The notes under the pieces: model-generated
Database searches by the model: none
Seen by the model: the letters and a program-made list of their open reading frames with translations, nothing else
What the model was told of the DNA's origin: nothing
Shown here: in pieces, positions 16,574 to 24,916 of the stretch
Layout of the letters: each line of letters begins with the position of its first letter
Position numbering within the stretch: position 1 is the stretch's first letter
Position numbers and translations under genes: made by a program
From: Myxococcales bacterium
Lineage (GTDB): Bacteria; Myxococcota_A; Polyangia; Polyangiales; Polyangiaceae
Assembly (NCBI GenBank): GCA_903642325.1
Contig: CAHJWM010000020.1
Location: 28,735 to 92,734 of the forward strand
Reading direction: 5' to 3'
Length of the DNA stretch: 64,000 nucleotides

Positions 16574-18502
16574 ATGCTTCAGCGCATGCAGAAGGCTTTG
16601 GAACGCATTACTCTCGAGACCGAAAAGCTCGTGGGCAAAGCCGTGAATCGCGTTTGGCCGCTGTACCAGAAGTACAACGAGCGCTTTCCGGGCGGTCGCC
16701 TGCAGCCCAAGTGGGCCCCGGCGCCGCTCCTGCGCAAGAAAGAACGAACGAAGCCCGAGCTCGGCTGGCCGCGGCGCACGGACTCACTTTGTCCGCAGTG
16801 CGTGAGAGAAGTGAGGGGCGCAGTGCTCTCCGGCGAACGAGATCTGCAGGCGTTCGTGGAGGGAAATCCCGGAGAAATAAAAGCCGACATCATCGAGCGC
16901 GACGGGCAAATACTGATGGTCAAGAGTTGCCCCAAGCACGGCGCCTTCGAAGACGTGATGAGCGTCGATCCCGCATTCATGGCCCGCATCGAGGGCTTAT
17001 TTCCCGGCCGCGATTTCGAAGCGCCCAAGACCAAGCTCCGCAACCACGGGAGCTCGACGATCAAGTACGGGCGCGGCTCGGTGCTCACCGTCGATCTGAC
17101 GAACCGCTGCAATATGATGTGCGACCCATGCTTCATGGACGCCAATCAGGTCGGCTTCGTGCACGAGCTCGAGTGGGTGGACATCAAACAGATTTTGGAC
17201 GACAGCTTGAACATCAAGCCGCGTCGTCAATTGAGCGTTCAGTTCTCGGGGGGCGAGCCGACACTCAGCCCGTTCTTTCTCGACGCGATCAAATACGCCC
17301 GAGACGTTGGTTACTTCTGCGTGCAGTGTGCGAGCAATGGCGTGCTGTTCGCGCAGGACCCCGAGCTGTGCCACGCGGCCAAGCGCGCAGGCCTGCGTCT
17401 GTGTTACTTGCAGTTCGACGGTGTCACCAATGCGGCCAATAGCCACCGCAAGGTCGGCAACCTGTTCGACGTGAAGCTGCGCGCCATCGAGAACCTGGCC
17501 GCCGCCGGTATCGATGTCGTGCTCGTCGTTACCGTAGTGAACGGCATCAACAATGAGCAGGTAGGCCCCATCGTCAGGTTCGCGATCGACAATGCGGACA
17601 AGGTTACCGTCGTTTCATTTCAACCGGTCAGCTTTACGGGCCGGGACGAAGAAGTGAGTGATGATCGCCGCCAGCGCGAGCGCTACACGCTCAGCCATCT
17701 GGTTCACGATCTACACGACCAGCTGGGGGTTACCGAGCCCATGCGAGACTGGTTTCCGCTTTCGGCGATGAATCCATTCAGTGACGTGGTCGATCTCCTG
17801 CTCGGCCAAAGCGCGGAATTTGGCGCGCTCAAGTGCGGTTGTCATCCCAACTGTGGAATCGGGACCGCACTGCTCGTGAACAAACGCTCCAAGCAAATGG
17901 TGCCCGTGTCTCAGTTCCTGAACCTGGATCAAGTCCTGCTCGACCTCCAAGGCATCGCGGACGCAGGCCAGACGCGCGCTCAAACCGTTACTGGGATCGC
18001 CCTCTCGTTGCTGCGCAATTTCGACCCGGAAAAGGCGCCGCCGGGTTACAGCTTCACCGAGTTCGCGCGTCAATTCCTGAGTCAGATCGGCGCCAATGGC
18101 TCGAAAGTCGGCGAGAGCGAGGGGGACGCGCACAAGTTCGAGTGGCGATTCTTATTCGTCGCCGGCATGTGGTTTCAGGATCTCTTCAACTACGATTTTA
18201 GGCGCACGGAGATGTGCATCATCCCTTACGGTACCCAGATGGGCGAGATTTCCTTTTGCGCCTACAATACCGGGGTTGGCTTTCGCCAAATCATCGAGAA
18301 GATGAAGAAGACCGCGACCATTGCCGAGTGGTACAAAACGCGCGGTCGGCACCCGGTTTACGCCAAGAATCAGCATTTGCCCTTGGCGGACGGCCCGCTC
18401 AGCGTGGTGGTTCGGCCTGACACGCCCAACTCGGCCGGCGCGCTCGCGCCGAGCTTCGGTGAAGCGAGTGACGGTCGGAAGCGACTCCGTCTCGTATCGT
18501 GA
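16574..18502 (+). CDS. Radical SAM enzyme of the MJ0619 / tetraether-lipid-synthase-like group
   Basis: This 642-residue protein has an N-terminal zinc-ribbon-like module (CPQC at 73-76, CPKH at 119-122). The radical SAM core has Cys179, Cys183 and Cys186 in DLTNRCNMMCDPCFMD, and SGGEP at 225-229 for S-adenosylmethionine. A Cys cluster GCHPNCG (Cys421, 423, 427) and a C-terminal MCIIPYG...FCAYNTG suggest auxiliary metal or iron-sulfur sites. This layout matches the MJ0619-type family that includes the archaeal tetraether lipid synthase, whose known reaction joins hydrocarbon chains of membrane lipids; the substrate here is inferred only. The ATG at 16574 was chosen; another in frame is at 16586. 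It converges on the LuxC-like gene. Confidence 0.8.
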   Translation: MLQRMQKALERITLETEKLVGKAVNRVWPLYQKYNERFPGGRLQPKWAPAPLLRKKERTKPELGWPRRTDSLCPQCVREVRGAVLSGERDLQAFVEGNPGEIKADIIERDGQILMVKSCPKHGAFEDVMSVDPAFMARIEGLFPGRDFEAPKTKLRNHGSSTIKYGRGSVLTVDLTNRCNMMCDPCFMDANQVGFVHELEWVDIKQILDDSLNIKPRRQLSVQFSGGEPTLSPFFLDAIKYARDVGYFCVQCASNGVLFAQDPELCHAAKRAGLRLCYLQFDGVTNAANSHRKVGNLFDVKLRAIENLAAAGIDVVLVVTVVNGINNEQVGPIVRFAIDNADKVTVVSFQPVSFTGRDEEVSDDRRQRERYTLSHLVHDLHDQLGVTEPMRDWFPLSAMNPFSDVVDLLLGQSAEFGALKCGCHPNCGIGTALLVNKRSKQMVPVSQFLNLDQVLLDLQGIADAGQTRAQTVTGIALSLLRNFDPEKAPPGYSFTEFARQFLSQIGANGSKVGESEGDAHKFEWRFLFVAGMWFQDLFNYDFRRTEMCIIPYGTQMGEISFCAYNTGVGFRQIIEKMKKTATIAEWYKTRGRHPVYAKNQHLPLADGPLSVVVRPDTPNSAGALAPSFGEASDGRKRLRLVS

Positions 18503-18548
18503 CCGCGCGTAGGTTGTGAGCGGTGCCCGAACGATTAGTGGGCTCGCA

Positions 18549-19592
18549 CTAAAGATCGCGCAGATCGACCGGGCCGTCGAACGGAGGACTCTGCATGCGG
18601 CCGAAGTCGCAGAGCCGAGCGCCGCGTAGGCTGCCCTCGAGCGCGTGGCGGCGCGCGGCGCTGCCCGCGAAGGCGCAGCTCGTGATCATCGGCCGGAGAG
18701 CGCTCCAGGCCTGCGTGGCATCGTCGGTCGCCTGCACGTGTAAGTTGCGCCCGACCGGGGGCAGTAACCAACGTTCGCTCGTGCTGACAAAACCGAGCCC
18801 CGCCGCGAAGACGGCTCCGCTGAAGCTCGCGCTGGCACAGTAGGTCGTCACTTCGGCTAATTCTTGGTCTGTCATATGACCACGCGGCACGGCTCGTTCT
18901 GCGTGCTCCAGCTCTAAAGCGATCGCTCGGGCCACGTCGCGCGCGAGCTCGGGGCCCGCTTCGACGAGCAGAACGCGCGGGCTCAAGCAGCCGCGTTGAT
19001 CGAACAGCACGATGTCCTCGGCCAGGCGTGGGACGAGCTCGGCGAGCGCCTGTTCCGATAACGGGCCGTGAATCACGCCCACCCCAAACCCCGAGCCGTG
19101 ACCATGAAACGCAACGCCGGGAGGCAGGGTTACGGCGATGTCCTGCAACGTCGAGTCGCGGCCATATGCCCACACTCTGTCGCCAGCATGCGGAGTCAGC
19201 TCGCTCACGAGCTGAAAAGAGTTCGGCGCGCCGCTCGAGAGCAACTCCGCCATGTCCGGCTCTCGGCGAGAGGCGCGCACCTGCACGCGTTCGGAAGCCG
19301 CAAGGGCAATGGCGATGGCGCGATGCGCCGCTACGAAGACATTGGCCGAGAGCAGGACGTGGGCCACCTGCGCGCTTGGGGTAGAGCGGATCAAGGATTC
19401 GATTTCTGCCTCGGAAGGCGCGGTCTCCAAGCAGCGCGTCAGCGCCAGCTCGACGCCCGCCGCGGATAAGCCGCTCGATGCCTGCAAGCGCCTGCGCGCC
19501 GTCTGCCCGAGCTCGGAATGCGGATCGGCGATCTTGCGCGCGGACACGAGCAGCGGTTCGAGCCGAGCCCGACGAGCGTCTGAGTTACTCAT
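18549..19592 (-). CDS. LuxC-like acyl-CoA reductase (fatty aldehyde-forming)
   Basis: This is a 347-residue member of the LuxC family, which reduces an enzyme-bound acyl group with NADPH to an aldehyde. The active-site motif FDQRGCLSPR places the acyl-accepting Cys at residue 202, in the same form as luciferase-operon LuxC. The nucleotide-binding region is HVLLSANVFVAAHRAIAIAL, and GFGVGVI lies just before the active site. It is clearly shorter than classical LuxC (about 480), missing N-terminal sequence. The ATG overlaps the stop of the LuxE-like gene (ATGA at 19589-19592), which fixes the start. No luxA, luxB or luxD is present, so light production is not implied. Confidence 0.84.
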   Translation of the reverse strand: MSNSDARRARLEPLLVSARKIADPHSELGQTARRRLQASSGLSAAGVELALTRCLETAPSEAEIESLIRSTPSAQVAHVLLSANVFVAAHRAIAIALAASERVQVRASRREPDMAELLSSGAPNSFQLVSELTPHAGDRVWAYGRDSTLQDIAVTLPPGVAFHGHGSGFGVGVIHGPLSEQALAELVPRLAEDIVLFDQRGCLSPRVLLVEAGPELARDVARAIALELEHAERAVPRGHMTDQELAEVTTYCASASFSGAVFAAGLGFVSTSERWLLPPVGRNLHVQATDDATQAWSALRPMITSCAFAGSAARRHALEGSLRGARLCDFGRMQSPPFDGPVDLRDL

Positions 19593-20701
19593 CGATGCCC
19601 GGTCATGAATTCTTCTACCGCTAGTGAGCAACCACGCTGGGGCGCGCCCGGAGCGCGCCCCAGAAGCTCGACGCCACCCGCGACCCGCCGCACGCGGTCC
19701 TGAGTTTGAACGGCCACCGCAGAATCCACGTTACCCAAGTCGATCACGCGTGCGATGCCGACTTCGCCCGCCGCCACCGGAAGCAGGGTGACTGGATCGA
19801 CCGAGAGCACGCGCAGCCAGGCGGGCTCGTAGTACACGCCCGGGGCGCCCTGCAGTTGGCTCTGAAGGGCGGTGCCGGGCACCGTGGCTTCATACAGCTG
19901 ACTCGTGAGCTCGGTCATGCCGTATTCGCTCACGATTTGCGCCTGTGCAATGCCGAACGCGGCGGCGACGCGAGCGCGTAGCGTGCTGGCCTCTACTTCT
20001 CGGGTTTTACCCTTGAAGCCCCCCGTTTGCATGACGACCGTCGAAGTGGGCAGCGGCAGCGCCCGCCCCTCGAGCGCGTCGAGCAAAGCCACCAAGGCAA
20101 AGGAGGTCGCGAGCACCAGTAATGACTCTTCGCGCTCCTGCGCTCGGAGCGCCGCTCGCGCCAGCCCGGCCACGTCCACCGACGCGTCAGCCATCAACCA
20201 GCGTGCGGCCGTGCGCACTTCGAAGTCGCCGCGCTCTTCGAAGTCGACCATGAACATCGCCATCATCTGACCGAGCGAAGAGCTAGCCGGAGCATCGAGC
20301 TCAGGCGCTAGTGCGACCACGTGGCGCGGCCCGGGGACGGCCAGCAGCGCGGCACGACCGAAGCCCAGTGCCAGCGCGCGATACGTGTCGAGCGTGCGCA
20401 TGGCATGTACGCCGCGCGCGCCTCCCGTCGTGCCGCTGGTGAGGAACCGAGCGCGGTCCTCGCTCTCTGGGTGCACGGCGACGCGAGCCATCCTAAAAGC
20501 GTCGCAGGGCACGCCCGGGATGCATTCGACCGCCTTGAGCGGATTTTGCTCGCGGGCGAGCAAGCGCGCGAAACCCGGCGAAAACTCGGCTTGAAATGCG
20601 GCGATGTCCAGAGCTAGCTCCTCGAAGCTCCGGCTTCGGTCGCCCGCTGCGAAGCTCCGCACCGCCGCATGCAGCGCATCCGATCGAACGTTTCGCGTCA
20701 T
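19589..20701 (-). CDS. LuxE-like acyl-protein synthetase (adenylate-forming)
   Basis: This 370-residue protein belongs to the LuxE branch of adenylate-forming enzymes, which activate a carboxylic acid as acyl-AMP and move it to a cysteine of the enzyme. The AMP/phosphate loop FLTSGTTGGARG and the adenylation core SEYGMTELTSQ are intact. The C-terminal RGCSLA (Cys358) corresponds to the acylated Cys near the LuxE C-terminus. The ATG at 20701 overlaps the stop of the upstream aminotransferase (ATGA), which rules out the longer in-frame start at 20833. The coupled translation and paired active sites support physical hand-over to the LuxC-like reductase. Confidence 0.85.
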   Translation of the reverse strand: MTRNVRSDALHAAVRSFAAGDRSRSFEELALDIAAFQAEFSPGFARLLAREQNPLKAVECIPGVPCDAFRMARVAVHPESEDRARFLTSGTTGGARGVHAMRTLDTYRALALGFGRAALLAVPGPRHVVALAPELDAPASSSLGQMMAMFMVDFEERGDFEVRTAARWLMADASVDVAGLARAALRAQEREESLLVLATSFALVALLDALEGRALPLPTSTVVMQTGGFKGKTREVEASTLRARVAAAFGIAQAQIVSEYGMTELTSQLYEATVPGTALQSQLQGAPGVYYEPAWLRVLSVDPVTLLPVAAGEVGIARVIDLGNVDSAVAVQTQDRVRRVAGGVELLGRAPGAPQRGCSLAVEEFMTGHR

Positions 20702-22056
20702 GCTCCGAGCGCTCCCACGCACGGCACCAGCGCGTCCACGAATCCGTCCAGCAAGGCCTCGCCAAGCGTGAGCGGTGGGGTCAAAACCAAGACCTCGCGC
20801 CGCCCCCCGCCGGTGGAGGTGATGTAACCGCACTCCAGTAGCTTACTCGCCAACTGCGTCGCGCGCCCCGGTCGATCGCCGAGATCGATGGCGAGCATGA
20901 GCCCCACGCCACGCACCGAGATCTTCGAGAAGCGCGCGAGCCGGGCTTCGAGCATGCTCCGAAGCTTGGCCCCTAGCCGTTCCGACCGCTCCGGCAGATG
21001 CTCGCGTGAAATGAGATCGAGGCTGGCCAAGGCCGTGGCGGACGACAATGCCGCGCCCGCGAACGTCGAAGTGTGCACGACCTCTGGCTCGCGGCGCCAC
21101 GCTTCCAACACCGCTCCACGCCCTATCAATGCGCTGACCGGCAGCCCCCCACCAAGCCCTTTGCCAAGGCAGACGAGGTCGGGCGTGAAGTCCGAGCGCA
21201 TCGAAAACAGCATTTTCCCCGAGCGGCCGAGACCGGTCCAAATTTCATCGGCAATGCAAAGCACGCCAAACTCGCGCGCCAATTTGCCAATCTCCGGCAA
21301 GAAGGCGGGCGGCGGCACCAGCACGCCGCCGCGGCCCAAAACCGGTTCGACCAGCACGGCGCCGATTTGACCGGTGACGAGCACTGCCCGCGCTTGCAGA
21401 AGCACGCGATCCAAATCGTCGTGCTGAGCTGGATAGTCAACGAAGGCGACGTGCGGATTGAGTTGAGCCGTAAACGGAGTGCGGTAACTCGCGCGCAGAC
21501 CGCAGGCGGCGAGCGGGGCATGGCTCAAGCCGTGATATGCGCCACCGAAAGCAATCACGCCCGGCTTGCCGGTGAAAAGCAGGGCCGTCTTCAAGGCGGC
21601 GGTCACCGCGTCCGCGCCCGACTGACCCAACATCACGCGTGCGCTCGGATCTGGATGGAGGGCGGCCAAACGCTCGAGCAGCGCTACCTTGGCGTCGGCC
21701 GGGAACACGTCCCCCAGCGCCATGAGCAGTCGATGGCTCTGCAAATCGAGTACCCGCAGGATGCTGGGGTGCGAATGACCGACGAGCATGGCGCCGAAGC
21801 CGGCGGCAAAGTCGACGTAGCGATTGGCGTCGACATCGACCACGTTCGAGCCCTTCGCGCTCGCATACACGATGCCTACGGGCGGAGCTCGCAAATCGCC
21901 CGGTTCATGCCGCGGTTTCGCCCCCATCGGCGCGCTGCGATGGGCATGCCGTACGAGCCAGCTGCGCGATGACGGCCCCGGGGGGCGGCTTTTGATTTCG
22001 GGCAGGTCTTGGCCCGGTACGAGCTCGACCGGTGGCGGGATCTCGCTGAAGCTCAT
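20698..22056 (-). CDS. Class III PLP-dependent aminotransferase
   Basis: This 452-residue cytoplasmic enzyme has the fold-type I class III pattern: FAAGFGAMLVGHSHPSI, GQSGADAVTAALKTA (phosphate binding), GGAYHGLSHAP, the cofactor ring-binding Asp270 in IADEIWTGLGRSGK, and the Schiff-base Lys299 in CLGKGLGGGLPVSA. The family moves amino groups between omega-amino compounds or amines and keto acids or aldehydes. It is the first gene of a three-gene operon, overlapping the LuxE-like gene by ATGA, so its acceptor is probably the aldehyde made by the LuxE-LuxC pair. Glutamate-semialdehyde mutase or diaminobutyrate-type activity are alternatives. Start ATG 22056 is preferred over ATG 22080. Confidence 0.86.
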   Translation of the reverse strand: MSFSEIPPPVELVPGQDLPEIKSRPPGPSSRSWLVRHAHRSAPMGAKPRHEPGDLRAPPVGIVYASAKGSNVVDVDANRYVDFAAGFGAMLVGHSHPSILRVLDLQSHRLLMALGDVFPADAKVALLERLAALHPDPSARVMLGQSGADAVTAALKTALLFTGKPGVIAFGGAYHGLSHAPLAACGLRASYRTPFTAQLNPHVAFVDYPAQHDDLDRVLLQARAVLVTGQIGAVLVEPVLGRGGVLVPPPAFLPEIGKLAREFGVLCIADEIWTGLGRSGKMLFSMRSDFTPDLVCLGKGLGGGLPVSALIGRGAVLEAWRREPEVVHTSTFAGAALSSATALASLDLISREHLPERSERLGAKLRSMLEARLARFSKISVRGVGLMLAIDLGDRPGRATQLASKLLECGYITSTGGGRREVLVLTPPLTLGEALLDGFVDALVPCVGALGA

Positions 22057-22111
22057 GCGCGCAGAGTACGCGCTTACCACGAAATCTAACGCGTGACGGG
22101 CTATAACGGGC

Positions 22112-23005
22112 TCAAGAACAAACGCGGTTTCGACCGCTGCGTTTGGCCTGATAGAGCTTTTCGTCGGCGCGCTGGATGAGGTCAGTCGCCGCCTTGTCGT
22201 CTTGAAGAAGGGCGCAGCCGATGCTGATGGTGACGGGGATCTGCTCGCCTTGGAAGCTGAAGCCGTGTGTGCCCACTCGCTCTCGTAAGTTTTCTGCGAG
22301 GGCGACCGCGCCGGCCAGCGATGTTTCCGGAAGCACGATCACGAATTCTTCGCCGCCATAACGCGCAAACACTTCGTCCCGGCGAATCCGGTCTTGCACG
22401 ATGCGCGCAAGCTCGCGCAGCACGTGGTCACCGGCGAGGTGGCCGTATTGATCGTTGATGCGCTTGAAGAAGTCGATGTCGAACATCAGCACGCTCAAAT
22501 CGCGCTCGTAGCGTCGAGCGCGGATCAGCTCTTTTTCGAGTGCTTCGAACAGGTATCGCTTGTTGTGGATTTGGGTGAGCCCATCCACGATCGTCATGCG
22601 ATAGATTTCTTCGTGATATTTCGCTTCGGCGTCCGCGCCCGACAAAAACTTCAAGATCGAGGGCCCGACCTTGATCCGGTCCCCGTTGGTGAGCAGCGCT
22701 TCACGCGCGATCTGCTCCTCGTTCAAGTACGTGCCGTTGGTCGAGCCGTCGTCGACCGCGTACCAGGCGGTCGTCCGGCGCTCGAAATGGGCGTGCCGGC
22801 GCGACACCGAGTCCCCCTCGAGCACGATGTGGTTGTCCGCACCCCGACCCACCCGCAGCGGGCTGCGGTCGAGCACGAAGCGCTTGCCGAGCAGGCCAGG
22901 CTCGGCGGTGTAAATCACGACCAAGCAATCGTTGCTTGGGCCGTCGTCGGACGGGGGCGCCTGAACGACTTGCGTGACTCTAGTTTTTTCGTCGTATTCG
23001 CTCAC
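22112..23005 (-). CDS. FHA domain - GGDEF diguanylate cyclase
   Basis: This is a 297-residue soluble protein. An FHA phosphothreonine-binding domain spans about 30-118 (VGRGADNHIVL, SVSRRHAHFE, DDGSTNGTYLN). A GGDEF domain follows, with DIDFFKRINDQYGHLAGD and an intact GGEEF active site (217-221), so it should make cyclic di-GMP. The inhibitory I-site position reads R208-x-x-E211 rather than RxxD, so product inhibition may be weak. The FHA part suggests recruitment to or control by a Ser/Thr kinase substrate, a common theme in myxobacteria. Confidence 0.91.
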   Translation of the reverse strand: MSEYDEKTRVTQVVQAPPSDDGPSNDCLVVIYTAEPGLLGKRFVLDRSPLRVGRGADNHIVLEGDSVSRRHAHFERRTTAWYAVDDGSTNGTYLNEEQIAREALLTNGDRIKVGPSILKFLSGADAEAKYHEEIYRMTIVDGLTQIHNKRYLFEALEKELIRARRYERDLSVLMFDIDFFKRINDQYGHLAGDHVLRELARIVQDRIRRDEVFARYGGEEFVIVLPETSLAGAVALAENLRERVGTHGFSFQGEQIPVTISIGCALLQDDKAATDLIQRADEKLYQAKRSGRNRVCS

Positions 23006-23581
23006 GAACGCGGCCTCTCGCGTGCAACTTCAGCCGCGTGGAAATGATATCGAGCTCTGAGGCACGCTCGTGCGACGGTTCGCGTAGGTACTTGTTTCCA
23101 TGTAATCGCCGAACACTCCAAGTTATCTTGGGCCAGAATTTCGTCAAGCCACGTTGCGGACAACGCCCGCCGCGGCCCTCATGCCTCTCGAACCCGCCAC
23201 GACTCTACTCCAGTTCAGTTCCGTCAGTTCCACCGCGCGTCCGCCGCCTTCGCGCGCTCAGCCGCCCTCAACCGCTACCCGGCGCGCCCAATCAGGCCAC
23301 GGGTCCGAGGATAGTACATGCGTGCATGTGCGTGCGTAGCGCTTTCTTGAGAACCATCGAGGATTTATACGCAAGCACAACGGTCACGCGCGGCGGCCAT
23401 CACTTTCGCGCAATTTTCCAGCGACCACGTTGCTCGAGCGCGGCTCAATATGAGACGGCGGCCCGGCTCCAACGGAGTGGCGATGAGTGCCGAGCGCGCC
23501 CCTGTTCCAGGCGCTTGAGTCCTGTCGATGACCGGCAAGGCACGCGGGTCAGACGACCCTGCGAGCCCTTCGACACACCGG
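23006..23581. other. Non-coding stretch of 576 bp between two minus-strand genes
   Basis: This separates the SIS-domain gene from the downstream FHA-GGDEF gene. Open frames here have erratic Arg/Ser/Pro-rich composition and no ribosome binding site. I saw no tRNA, no convincing terminator hairpin with a T tract and no riboswitch. It presumably holds the promoter of the FHA-GGDEF gene and the 3' end of the SIS transcript. Confidence 0.5.
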
Positions 23582-24634
23582 TCAGCGCGTCATCGTGACC
23601 TTGGACAAACCGCGCGGCTTGTCCGGATTGTTGCCCGCTGCGAGTGCCAACGCGCCGGCGAAGAGCTGGCCAGGAACGATGCTCACGATCGGTGAAAGCC
23701 ACTCCGGGACGCCCGCTGGCAGCTCGATGCGTGACTTAGCGCGGGCAAGAATCTCTGGGGAGTCGGAAAACGTGAGCACCTCGGCGCCGCGGTCTTCCAA
23801 TAACGAAAGCAAAGCGGGGATGTCGGCGAGCGTCCGTCCGCTCGGTGCCAGCAAAACTACGGGGAATCCGCGGTCGATCATGGCCACCGGGCCATGCAAT
23901 AGGTCGGCAACGGAGTACGGCTCAGCAACCAAGTAGCTCGTTTCCTTCAGCTTTAGGGCGATCTCGAAGGCGGTGGAATAATTGAAGCCGCGCCCCAGCA
24001 CGACGAGCTTCTGCGCGCCGTGGAAGCGCGCCGCTTGCCGCGTGAGATCCGAGCTCGTTTCGATGACCTGTTCGACCCAAGCGGGCACGCGCTGCAATGC
24101 GGCCCACCGATCCGGATTGCCCTCCAGGGCCGCGCTCAACATGGCCAACGCGAAAAGCTCCGTGGTGTATGTCTTCGTCGCGGCCACGGCCTTTTCCAGC
24201 CCGGCCCAGAGGGGCAGCGTATGATCCGCGTTGCGAGAGAGGGGCGATCCGGGCTCGTTGGTTACGGCCAATGCTGCGCCGCCCTGGGCACGGGTCTCGG
24301 CCAGCACGCTGACGATATCGGGGGATTGCCCTGACTGACTGATGCCGATCGTCAGCGCGCGCGACAGGTTCGGAGGTGAGTCGTACAACGTGAAGAGCGA
24401 CGGCACCGCCAAGGCGACGCCTAGGCGATTGTGCGCGCCCAGCAAGTATTGCGCGTACCGAGCAGCATTGTCGGAGCTCCCGCGCGCGGCGATCAACACC
24501 CAATCTGGTTCGAATTTCTTGATCGCAATGGCCGCTTCTTCCGCGGCGGCGCGACCTTTTTCGAATAGCTCGCGAAGGACGAGCGGCTGTTCGAGGATCT
24601 CATGCTCGAATTGATTGCGAGGCGTCGTTGTCAT
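23582..24634 (-). CDS. Glutaminase-less GlmS-like SIS protein (possible glucosamine-6-phosphate deaminase, NagB-II type)
   Basis: This 350-residue protein consists of two SIS domains resembling the isomerase half of GlmS. First SIS: ARGSSDNAARYAQYLLG and SQSGQSPD, then ATKTYTTEL. Second SIS: GRGFNYSTAFEIALKLKE and AEPYSVADLLHGPVAMID, which keeps the Glu and His used by GlmS. The C-terminus KPRGLSKV keeps the ring-opening Lys. The glutamine amidotransferase domain is absent, so it cannot use glutamine; members of this type act as amino-sugar-6-phosphate deaminases or isomerases. Start ATG 24634 (MTTTPRNQFEHEI) is preferred over ATG 24649. Confidence 0.82.
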   Translation of the reverse strand: MTTTPRNQFEHEILEQPLVLRELFEKGRAAAEEAAIAIKKFEPDWVLIAARGSSDNAARYAQYLLGAHNRLGVALAVPSLFTLYDSPPNLSRALTIGISQSGQSPDIVSVLAETRAQGGAALAVTNEPGSPLSRNADHTLPLWAGLEKAVAATKTYTTELFALAMLSAALEGNPDRWAALQRVPAWVEQVIETSSDLTRQAARFHGAQKLVVLGRGFNYSTAFEIALKLKETSYLVAEPYSVADLLHGPVAMIDRGFPVVLLAPSGRTLADIPALLSLLEDRGAEVLTFSDSPEILARAKSRIELPAGVPEWLSPIVSIVPGQLFAGALALAAGNNPDKPRGLSKVTMTR

Positions 24635-24916
24635 GCTTGGAAGCGACACCTTAGCAATTGGTCGGCAGCCGTTTCGGGATTTGATGTACGCGCCATAAAT
24701 GAGCAGTCGAATGAGCCAAAACGCACACGCGGCAAAACCGCGCTCTGTTGCGCCCCGCGCTCGATTCGAGGCTATTTCTGCAGCAAGTGGCTAATCAGCC
24801 GGAGTCATTCGGCGAGCATGGGGAGTCAGCGCGCGGGCCCGGGATAGGACGAGCACCCCGACGGATCATCGGAGAGGCGATCTTTCAATCTGAAAAAATT
24901 GGCGCACCATGGCGCG

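Noticed and set aside
18549..20701. Bioluminescence operon
   Set aside because: LuxC- and LuxE-like genes are present, but luxA, luxB and luxD are absent, so light emission is not supported.
21073..21972. 299-codon plus-strand frame opposite the aminotransferase
   Set aside because: It mirrors the real gene, whose PLP motifs are intact; composition (Arg/His/Gln-rich) is that of an antisense frame.
23006..23598. 186-codon plus-strand frame in the 576-bp gap
   Set aside because: Arg/Ser/Pro-rich with no domain, no ribosome binding site, and running into the opposite-strand SIS gene end.
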